From NCBI GenBank assembly GCA_025963615.1, contig JAOQAL010000203.1, forward strand, positions 1 to 7,440: a stretch of 7,440 nucleotides of DNA. The letters run 5' to 3'. Made by a program: the position numbers and the translations under genes. This document shows positions 1 to 5,511 of the stretch, in pieces. Below the pieces are notes generated by a model. The model searched no databases, was not told the DNA's origin, and saw nothing but the letters and a program-made list of their open reading frames with translations. The stretch is from Chitinophagaceae bacterium. Lineage in GTDB: Bacteria > Bacteroidota > Bacteroidia > Chitinophagales > Chitinophagaceae. How positions within the stretch are numbered: position 1 is the stretch's first letter; the number at the start of each line of letters is the position of its first letter.

Positions 1-904
1 TTGCACGGCCTGGGGAATAATTAACCGCAGGTTTATTGTCATTGCCGGCTGCTATGGTGATATAAATTCCCCTTGCTGCTGTATTTTGCACCTGGCGGTC
101 AAGAACGGATGAAATGCTGTCTTCTCCGGAGCTGATATTGATCACATCGCCGGCTTTGCCGTTTGTATTAACCCAGGCCAGTGCCTGGATCAGTCCACCA
201 GCTGTACCATTTCCATCTTTATCCAACACCCTTAAGGAAACAAGATTTGCCCCGGATGCTACACCCAATACACCAAAATTGTTATTCTTAGCACCGATAA
301 TACCTGCGACATGAGTGCCATGACCGTTCTCATCATTAGCTGAGGGTTGCCCGTCAAGAAATGAATGGCTTCTAACGGTGTCCACATTTAAGTCGGGGTG
401 TGTAAAATCAATACCACTATCAATGATCCAGGCTGTTTTGCCGGTACCATCACCATAACCTACCCGGTTGACATTCCAGGTAATTAACCAGGGTTCGACT
501 ACTGTAAAACAACCACCCAGCGCAATGATCCTGTCGGGCTCAATGATATCGATGCTGGCATCGCTTGTCAATCTTTTTACTTCCTCAGAATTAAGATTGG
601 CAATAAAGCCACTGGGCTGACCACGAAAAGAATTTTGCAGCGCAATGGAACGGATATTGTTTCTTTCCAGCACATTGCTGTTGAACAGCGACATATCATG
701 GTCTGACATGGAACGGGAATTGACAACATCCTTAATGGCAACAATATACCGGCCTTCTATGATATGCCCATTGCCGGGCGCCATTTGTATTATACAACCA
801 TTATCCGTTGCCGGACTGGTTGATGCGGTAGTGTTATCGCTATTTTTTTTACACGCGGTAAAGAGTATGATAAAAACGGAGAAATAAATTTTGTTGATTG
901 ACAT
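1..904 (-). CDS. Subtilisin-like serine protease (S8), lipoprotein; C-terminus off the window
   Basis: Reading leftward from the ATG at 904, 301 codons stay open to the window edge. The N-terminus MSINKIYFSVFIILFTAC is a lipoprotein signal whose lipobox ends at Cys18, so the enzyme should be lipid-anchored outside the cytoplasm. Residues about 45-128 resemble an I9 inhibitor propeptide (GRYIVAIKD, then a segment ending IDIIEPDR). The peptidase S8 domain starts near residue 145. The catalytic Asp162 lies in DSGIDFTHPDL and the catalytic His195 in NGHGTHVAG. DGNGTAGGLIQAL is the substrate-binding stretch, and Asn288 in AAGND is the oxyanion-hole residue. The catalytic Ser (GTS motif) would lie beyond position 1, so activity cannot be confirmed. 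Cys37 and Cys132 are the only other cysteines visible. The upstream sequence is AT-rich without a Shine-Dalgarno, as usual in Bacteroidota. A box CAATAATA at 931-938 (minus strand TATTATTG) is one base off the Bacteroidota -7 consensus TAnnTTTG, but no -33 partner is clear. Family assignment is firm; the physiological substrate is unknown. Confidence 0.95.
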   Translation of the reverse strand, partial: MSINKIYFSVFIILFTACKKNSDNTTASTSPATDNGCIIQMAPGNGHIIEGRYIVAIKDVVNSRSMSDHDMSLFNSNVLERNNIRSIALQNSFRGQPSGFIANLNSEEVKRLTSDASIDIIEPDRIIALGGCFTVVEPWLITWNVNRVGYGDGTGKTAWIIDSGIDFTHPDLNVDTVRSHSFLDGQPSANDENGHGTHVAGIIGAKNNNFGVLGVASGANLVSLRVLDKDGNGTAGGLIQALAWVNTNGKAGDVINISSGEDSISSVLDRQVQNTAARGIYITIAAGNDNKPAVNYSPGRA

Positions 905-986
905 GTGGTAATTATTAACTTAAGATCGTTCAATAATACTGCTAAGGAGGTCATTAATAAGGGCTTTAACAAGGATTTAGGAAGCA

Positions 987-1175
987 ACAAGCCTCGAGCT
1001 GCGAGCCTCGAGAACTATAGCGCTGTAGCTGTCCCGCGGCTAGCAGCTCATACCTTGTTTTCCTGGTAAGAAGTTGCTAGCCATTAGCTACGATCTTCAG
1101 ACCTGTAATTCTGTAACTTTCGTTAGTCTCGCAGTTTGTAGCTTGCGGCTCAAAGCTTGTGCCTCGCAGCTTTCC
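987..1175. repeat. Degenerate AGCT/GCTAGC-rich intergenic repeat tract
   Basis: This spacer between the protease start and the oxidoreductase stop is unlike the rest of the window. AGCT occurs seven times (997, 1027, 1045, 1086, 1140, 1154, 1168) and the palindrome GCTAGC twice (1039, 1076). The octamer GCCTCGAG is directly repeated at 991-998 and 1005-1012. AGCTGCGAG at 997-1005 is matched by its reverse complement CTCGCAGCT at 1163-1171, so the tract is bracketed by an imperfect inverted repeat. AGCTT/AAGCT (1140-1144, 1153-1157) can form a small hairpin just past the oxidoreductase stop. No coding frame is convincing. It resembles a non-coding interspersed repeat; copies elsewhere in the genome cannot be seen from here. 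It could also contribute to transcription termination of the upstream gene, though there is no U-tract. Confidence 0.5.
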
Positions 1176-2288
1176 TTACAAATTCACCTTCTTTCCGGAT
1201 TTAACCGCCTCAAATATTGCATCAATGATCTGCAGGTCCTTGACAGCTTCTTCACCATCTACCGGCACGATAGGTTTTTTGCCCTGTAAAATGATAGCGG
1301 CCATTTCATCCATCTGCACGGTTTGATGTGTAACGTGTGGCTGCATTAATTCTCCTTTATTCGTGCGGCCCTGGATAGGGCCATAACCCGTTGAAGGTTG
1401 CATTTCGGCAAAGCCTTGTTCAGCATTTAAGAAAAAACGGTCGAGGTTGTTCATATTATAGGTAGACAAACAGGAAGCTACTGCTCCACTGGGAAAGCCG
1501 AATTGGAACTGGATAGTTTCGTCAACACCTTCTTTAAATTTTACGGGATCGGTTTTGGTTTCCTGTGCTGTGACCCATACAGGCTCTTCGCCCACCATAT
1601 AACGGGAACCATTAATTGCATAAATACCAATATCCATCATAGCGCCACCACCTGCCAATTCCCTGTTCAACCTCCATTGCGTGGGATCCCCGATTTTAAA
1701 ACCGCATAATCCCTGGAAGAAAAGAATTTTCCCTAATTCGCCGTCTTTGCGCATCCGGATAATTTCCAGTGTTTTTGGTTCAAAGTGCATCCTGTACCCT
1801 ACGAGCAATTTTACATTTGCTTTCTTACAGGCTTCTACCATTTCCCTTCCATCCTTAGCGGTTACTGACATTGGTTTTTCGCAAATAGCATGCTTACCCG
1901 CTTTGGCTACTCTTATCACCTGCTCCTTATGCAAGGCATTGGGTGTAATGACGTAAACTGCATCGATATCGGGATTGTTTTTAACGTTGTCAAAATTTTC
2001 GTAGTTGTAACAGTTCTTATCCGGAATATTATACTTAGCCTGCCAGTCCTTTATTTTGGATGGCGTGCCACTGATGACGCCTGTTAACTTCGCCCTCTTG
2101 CAGGATTGCATGGCTTCGGCTACCCGGGTACCATAACCGCCAAGGCCCATAATGGCGACCCGCAATGGCGGTCCATCGTAGGGTTTGTCCTTAGTTTCAT
2201 TGCATTCTGCTACAACATTTTCTGTTAAGAATGGTAATGCGACGGCTGAAAAAGTGATTTTTTGCAAAAAGTTGCGACGTGAATTCAT
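1176..2288 (-). CDS. Gfo/Idh/MocA family oxidoreductase with Tat signal, GFOR-like
   Basis: A 370-aa NAD(P)-dependent sugar or polyol oxidoreductase of the Gfo/Idh/MocA family. Numbering is from the ATG at 2288; the frame extends upstream only to a TTG at 2318, which is less likely. The N-terminus MNSRRNFLQK followed by a hydrophobic run (ITFSAVALPFL) is a twin-arginine signal, so the folded, cofactor-loaded protein is probably exported. The Rossmann fold begins at about residue 42 with VAIMGLGGYG (glycines 48, 50, 53). The EKP motif gives Lys138. The stretch VGYRMHFEP and then LAGGGAMMDIGIYAINGSRY carry Asp219 and Tyr223, in the DxxxY spacing of the catalytic Asp and Tyr of Zymomonas glucose-fructose oxidoreductase. 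Length is normal for the family. Members use tightly bound NADP or free NAD to oxidise sugars at a ring carbon; the actual sugar is not predictable. A 14-bp palindrome sits 27 nt upstream of the start. The gene is likely monocistronic, as its neighbours are separated by 271 nt and 693 nt. Confidence 0.93.
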   Translation of the reverse strand: MNSRRNFLQKITFSAVALPFLTENVVAECNETKDKPYDGPPLRVAIMGLGGYGTRVAEAMQSCKRAKLTGVISGTPSKIKDWQAKYNIPDKNCYNYENFDNVKNNPDIDAVYVITPNALHKEQVIRVAKAGKHAICEKPMSVTAKDGREMVEACKKANVKLLVGYRMHFEPKTLEIIRMRKDGELGKILFFQGLCGFKIGDPTQWRLNRELAGGGAMMDIGIYAINGSRYMVGEEPVWVTAQETKTDPVKFKEGVDETIQFQFGFPSGAVASCLSTYNMNNLDRFFLNAEQGFAEMQPSTGYGPIQGRTNKGELMQPHVTHQTVQMDEMAAIILQGKKPIVPVDGEEAVKDLQIIDAIFEAVKSGKKVNL

Positions 2289-2315
2289 AAAAGAATGTTT
2301 TGAATTAAGCTTGAA

Positions 2316-2336
2316 CAAATCCGGATTTGAAAATCC
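2316..2336. promoter_or_regulatory. Palindromic candidate operator upstream of the oxidoreductase gene
   Basis: CAAATCCGGATTTG at 2316-2329 is a perfect 14-bp palindrome, 27 nt upstream of the oxidoreductase ATG. It overlaps a second dyad, GGATTT-GA-AAATCC at 2323-2336, so the ATCC/GGAT half-site occurs three times in 21 bp. Its length, symmetry and promoter-proximal position suit a binding site for a dimeric regulator. It could instead form an RNA stem in the 5' leader. The function is inferred from position only. Confidence 0.4.
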
Positions 2337-2458
2337 TGAATTAATGAATTAAGATAAACATAAAATCAGGGATTGAAAGAGTTGTTGATATTTTTTCAAG
2401 CGTGGCATTTTAAAATTCTGTGTTTGAGATTTTTTACCGCGTTGTTTTCGTTTTTTCC

Positions 2459-2468
2459 GATAGCTATC
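2459..2468. repeat. Perfect palindrome GATAGCTATC
   Basis: A 10-bp perfect palindrome preceded by a T-run and CC (TTTTTTCCGATAGCTATC). Related sequence TATCGGGA occurs at 2803-2810 in the same spacer and GTCGGGATC at about 2483. From memory, CCGATAGCTATCGG-type palindromes are frequent in intergenic DNA of Bacteroidota genomes, so this is probably a copy of a dispersed element. The copy here is asymmetric: the left CC flank is kept and the matching right GG is lost. Confidence 0.45.
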
Positions 2469-2686
2469 TTCGCAAGGCACAGTCGGGATCTGCGACAAAA
2501 AAGACAAGGAAAAAAGGCCCGGTGACTATCCTGCCGTTACCCACATTTTTTTGCAAAAACTAATCTTTTATAAGTTAAAGGAAACTCTTCAAGTTCTTTG
2601 ACCAGGTAAAGCAAATGAAAAGAATATGTAGGTGATCTCTGCCAGAGAGGCTTCCTGTTTATAGCCAATCGTAAGTTGATGATCCG

Positions 2687-2702
2687 GGCTCCAGTAGGAG
2701 CC
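2687..2702. repeat. GC-rich hairpin GGCTCC-AGTA-GGAGCC
   Basis: A perfect 6-bp inverted repeat with a 4-nt AGTA loop, the most stable short hairpin in this spacer. It is followed by CTCCTTAAAATAAT rather than a T-run, so it is not a canonical intrinsic terminator. No gene is known to end here, since the flanking genes diverge. It may be part of a small RNA or a repeat. Confidence 0.4.
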
Positions 2703-2815
2703 TCCTTAAAATAATAAAACTAAATCTCGCCCCGAATGTATTTTCACCATTACCTGCATCCGGCAACTCCCGTTCTTATTTGTGGGTACACGGTAGGATC
2801 CTTATCGGGATGGCT

Positions 2816-2835
2816 CTTTTTTTCCACAAAAAAAG
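2816..2835. repeat. A/T inverted repeat CTTTTTTT-CCAC-AAAAAAAG
   Basis: A perfect 8-bp inverted repeat with a 4-nt loop. GCT before it (2813-2815) and AGC after it (2838-2840) extend the symmetry with a 2-nt bulge. In RNA it would be a weak A-U stem. On either strand it gives a run of seven T following a purine run, so it could act as a weak bidirectional terminator or simply bend DNA. Confidence 0.35.
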
Positions 2836-2898
2836 TAAGCGAAGGAAGTTTCTAAAAATTAAAGTGCCGAAGAAATAAAAAGCAGATAATCCACATCA

Positions 2899-2925
2899 TT
2901 TTGCAATTTTTATTATATTTATAAT
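2899..2925 (+). promoter_or_regulatory. Possible promoter of the cupin gene
   Basis: TTTTG at 2899-2903 and TATAAT at 2920-2925 are separated by 16 bp, about 56 nt upstream of the cupin ATG. The overlapping TATATTTA (2914-2921) matches seven of eight positions of the Bacteroidota -7 box TAnnTTTG, but its distance to TTTTG is too short. The region is AT-rich, so chance matches are expected. Confidence 0.25.
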
Positions 2926-2981
2926 GCAGTTCTTGTCCTTCAGAAATTATATCTTATCTGTTAACTCCTAAATAAACAGTT

Positions 2982-3359
2982 ATGAAAATAAATAAAGAGG
3001 ATATCCCGGTAACGATGCAATCTCCAGGTACTATCATGCGGACACAACCAAATTATGGTGGCATGACCGCTGCTTTTAATCAATTGCCAAAAGGCATTGA
3101 TCTCACACCATTGCTTCAGGGATTGGAGCATAACAGTTGCCATTGCCCCCATTGGGGTTATATATTAGAAGGAGCCATGTTGATAAAATATGATGATGGT
3201 AAGGAAGAAATCCTAAAGACAGGTGACATGTTTTATTTGCCTCCAGGTCATACGGCTATTGTGCAGGAAAATCTTAAACTAATTGATTTTAGTCCTTCAA
3301 AAGAATATAACGAGGTCATGACACATATTGGCAAAAAAATGGCTGAATTCGCAGTATAA
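2982..3359 (+). CDS. Small single-domain cupin protein
   Basis: A 125-aa protein without signal peptide, presumably cytoplasmic, forming one cupin beta-barrel. Cupin motif 1 is SCHCPHWGYILEG (residues 52-64), offering His54, Cys55, His57 and Glu63. Motif 2 is GDMFYLPPGHTAIV (81-94), with the PxGH signature and His90. The two are linked by a short acidic turn (YDDGKEE). Motif 1 departs from the textbook G(X)5HXH(X)3-4E(X)6G: the pair is HxxH (or CxH) and Glu is five residues after the second His. Metal binding by His57, Glu63 and His90 is therefore likely but not certain. Such small cupins serve as isomerases, dioxygenases or ligand sensors; nothing here picks one. The start is the first in-frame ATG after an AT-rich leader ending CCTAAATAAACAGTT, without a Shine-Dalgarno. 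It is the only plus-strand gene, divergent from the oxidoreductase and convergent with the deacetylase-like gene 110 nt downstream, so it is probably monocistronic. Confidence 0.88.
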   Translation: MKINKEDIPVTMQSPGTIMRTQPNYGGMTAAFNQLPKGIDLTPLLQGLEHNSCHCPHWGYILEGAMLIKYDDGKEEILKTGDMFYLPPGHTAIVQENLKLIDFSPSKEYNEVMTHIGKKMAEFAV

Positions 3360-3426
3360 AATAATTTATCGCGGCTGGGCGTCCTCTGCCAGGTGCGGAA
3401 TGATTGAAGGCAGTGGCTCTCGTAAA

Positions 3427-3454
3427 CAACTGCGATATTCCTGCCAATCAGTTG
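3427..3454. terminator. Weak inverted repeat between convergent genes, possible terminator
   Basis: CAACTG at 3427-3432 and CAGTTG at 3449-3454 form a 6-bp stem with a 16-nt loop. Downstream on the plus strand the sequence is pyrimidine-rich (ATTGCCTTCTTTCCTTTATTT). It lies in the 110-nt gap where the cupin and the 612-aa gene converge, where a terminator is expected. The stem is short and the loop long, so the call is tentative. Confidence 0.25.
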
Positions 3455-3469
3455 ATTGCCTTCTTTCCT

Positions 3470-5308
3470 TTATTTATAATCAACCCTGAATGCATATTGT
3501 TTGCCAGGTTGTATAGTAACCCATGCATAATCGAGTCCTTTAATTTTTTTCTTTACCACCGGGTAAGAACGTTTGTTTCCGTTTATCACGGAAACTGATT
3601 TACGGTTAAATTCAAAGGGAACCAGGAAAGATAAAGCGTTGGAATTTGAAAGTGCGGAATGAATGGTAAACGTCAAGGTTCCTTTTTTAAAATTGAAATC
3701 TGAAAAATATGCTTCGTCCTTTACTTTCAGAAATTGGTATAAATCAGCTGCTGCCCACACTGGAACTTTTTGCTGATTAGCATAGTCCAACATCTGCATT
3801 AAAGGAGTTTTTGAAAAAAAATACTCATTGTTATGGGCTTTTATGCTGATATACGAATACACTTCATTGTCCATACTCCTATCCACCAGTCCTTTGAAGC
3901 ATTCAAAAAAGCCAACCGAATCTTTATGCTCCATGTACTGCTGATCGTATACATTATTAAAATGCTGAAAAATATCAACTATGTTTCCCTTCGTATCGGC
4001 AAACCGTATCGGTAATCCTGATCCTTCAAAATTGCCCTGGCTTTTGCCCGATGCACCTAAAAAATGTGGTTGACTGGAATTATTATCATAATGAGCATAG
4101 TTCATGTCCAGTTTAATTCCTTCGTTAGTTTCAATTTTTGCCTCTGCGGTGAAGTCGGGATAACCGGCACTATCTGTACCGCACCAGACAAACCAGTGAT
4201 TTACATTGGTAGTAATATTCGTGACACCCTGGTAAGCTTTCAATTCGGTAAACTTATCCTGAATGGCTTTTGTCATGATGGCCCAGGTTGGCTTATCCGC
4301 ATGAAGCGTGGCATCGGGATGACCGGCCACTTCATGACCTTCGCGGATCAGAGAATCGGCAAAAGATTTACTCATTTTATCGGTTCGAAGGGAGTATAAA
4401 CTCATTTTTGCTCCCTTGGCTCCAACATCTTGGAATTGGGGGATAAAATCTTCCTGTACATTATCTTCTCCATCATTGGTCAATGTGGCCAGGCAGGTTA
4501 GTGTATCCGGAAAATACCAGAAACGGGGGAGTGGTTTTTTGTCTTGGGAAAGAAATTCTATGCCATGTGTGAGTAAGCGCAATTGTTCGTCGGCATGATT
4601 CAGGCAGTTCATAGCGCTGTCTACCCAATTATTTGTAAATAGGTCCATAGCCCGTATACCAAAAATACCATCCATTTCCCTGCCGGCCCAATCCGGGTTT
4701 CCCTGGCGGGTTAATAAAATGTTTTTTGGGAGATCATATAAAAAACAAATGACCTGGCCCTTTCCGAAACGATGGGAAATCATAGCCGGCAAGGAAGCAG
4801 GGTAAAAGCGGGCAATAACTTTTGCCGCAGCGTTATTTACCAGGATTGCATCTCCATGAAATTTTAAAGGAACAGGCAAGAGACCTTTTCCAATTGCATT
4901 TCCGGTATCAATTTGAATATAGCCTCCCGGCAAGATGCCTGCTATGGATCCCGCCTTTAATAATTTTAATAGCACGGAGGAGGGAAGAAAGGAAACCAGG
5001 TTGCCGCCGGCTTCCACATATTGGACGATATCCCTGGTCTGTGAATCAGAAATGGATAGGTGAGGAAGGATTAAAAGATCATAGGATTTCAGCGTGGTCA
5101 GTGACACGGCTTCTTTATCAATATTTAAAATATCGTATTCATTAAAACCCTCCGTTTTTAATAACTCTGCTGTATAAGCGCCAAACCCACCCGGCTTGTC
5201 TAAAATCAAGATGGGAGGTCTTTTTGTTACTGGCTGCGCGTATAATTTTTCATTGGCCATAACACGAAAAACAAGCAGAGAAACAAGACAAACAATTATT
5301 TTATTCAT
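3470..5308 (-). CDS. Secreted GATase1-like / polysaccharide deacetylase-like two-domain protein
   Basis: A 612-aa exported protein. The signal peptide MNKIIVCLVSLLVFRVMA fits cleavage after Ala18 (or near Ala24). Residues about 31-120 (PPILILDKPGGFGAY, YDLLILPHL, YVEAGGNLVSFLPS) look like a class-I glutamine-amidotransferase-like (GATase1/ThuA-type) flavodoxin fold. It shows no nucleophilic Cys, so it is probably a non-catalytic or binding domain. A beta-rich continuation runs to about 215. From about 262 the protein resembles a NodB-type (polysaccharide deacetylase) barrel: TLTNDGEDN gives Asp279 and Asp282 as metal or base candidates, GHEVAGHPDATLH gives His325, His330 and His336, and NHWFVWCG at 370 follows. 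About 540-612 is a C-terminal beta-sandwich. The NodB signature TFDDG is altered, so the hydrolysed bond is uncertain. It lies 203 nt downstream of the PHP hydrolase gene on the same strand and may belong to that operon or have its own promoter. The fold assignments come from motif reading and are moderate. Confidence 0.8.
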   Translation of the reverse strand: MNKIIVCLVSLLVFRVMANEKLYAQPVTKRPPILILDKPGGFGAYTAELLKTEGFNEYDILNIDKEAVSLTTLKSYDLLILPHLSISDSQTRDIVQYVEAGGNLVSFLPSSVLLKLLKAGSIAGILPGGYIQIDTGNAIGKGLLPVPLKFHGDAILVNNAAAKVIARFYPASLPAMISHRFGKGQVICFLYDLPKNILLTRQGNPDWAGREMDGIFGIRAMDLFTNNWVDSAMNCLNHADEQLRLLTHGIEFLSQDKKPLPRFWYFPDTLTCLATLTNDGEDNVQEDFIPQFQDVGAKGAKMSLYSLRTDKMSKSFADSLIREGHEVAGHPDATLHADKPTWAIMTKAIQDKFTELKAYQGVTNITTNVNHWFVWCGTDSAGYPDFTAEAKIETNEGIKLDMNYAHYDNNSSQPHFLGASGKSQGNFEGSGLPIRFADTKGNIVDIFQHFNNVYDQQYMEHKDSVGFFECFKGLVDRSMDNEVYSYISIKAHNNEYFFSKTPLMQMLDYANQQKVPVWAAADLYQFLKVKDEAYFSDFNFKKGTLTFTIHSALSNSNALSFLVPFEFNRKSVSVINGNKRSYPVVKKKIKGLDYAWVTIQPGKQYAFRVDYK

Positions 5309-5314
5309 GACGTG

Positions 5315-5324
5315 TTTTTTTTTT
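5315..5324 (-). promoter_or_regulatory. A10 tract in the leader of the deacetylase-like gene
   Basis: Ten consecutive T on the plus strand, hence A10 on the coding strand, centred about 12 nt upstream of the ATG at 5308 where a Shine-Dalgarno would otherwise lie. A-rich leaders aid initiation in Bacteroidota. A homopolymer this long can also slip, which would vary the spacing to the start. The rest of the 203-nt gap up to the PHP gene shows no convincing promoter or terminator. Confidence 0.3.
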
Positions 5325-5511
5325 AATGGTGCATGTGCTGAAAAAAGAACCCCCCAGGCACCGTAGAAAACATAGAATGGTTTTGTATATTCTTATTGGT
5401 CAAAGATGAAAAATTACCATATCGATCGCGTATGGAGCCTGATAGTATGATTGGCGATTTTGATTTTCGATAGTTTATAATTGCCGACACACTATTTCAT
5501 TTCAATATGGT

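Larger units (their letters stand above)
2337..2981. other. Long non-coding region between divergent genes
   Basis: About 645 bp between the oxidoreductase leader and the cupin start. I find no open frame with a plausible protein on either strand, no tRNA-like cloverleaf, and no riboswitch core that I recognise. It holds several short inverted repeats (2459-2468, 2636-2648 TCTCT-GCC-AGAGA, 2687-2702, 2816-2835), alternating AT-rich and GC-richer patches, and a possible promoter near its right end. The length is generous for two divergent promoters, so it may hide a small RNA, a decayed gene or interspersed repeats. Confidence 0.6.

Noticed and set aside
943..950. AAGGAGGT on the plus strand, a perfect Shine-Dalgarno match
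   Set aside because: No ATG, GTG or TTG with an open frame follows at a suitable distance, and the real gene here is on the other strand.
2289..2318. Ten-residue longer N-terminus of the oxidoreductase from a TTG at 2318
   Set aside because: The ATG at 2288 gives a classic MNSRRNFLQK Tat start; the extension would use TTG and would put non-signal residues ahead of the twin arginines.
4064..4399. Plus-strand 111-aa open frame within the 612-aa gene, and similar antisense frames elsewhere
   Set aside because: They lie opposite genes with clear domain motifs and signal peptides, and their own translations show no recognisable domain.
5309..5511. Intrinsic terminator between the PHP and deacetylase-like genes
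   Set aside because: I could not find a stable stem followed by a T-run on the coding strand, so operon continuity is left open.
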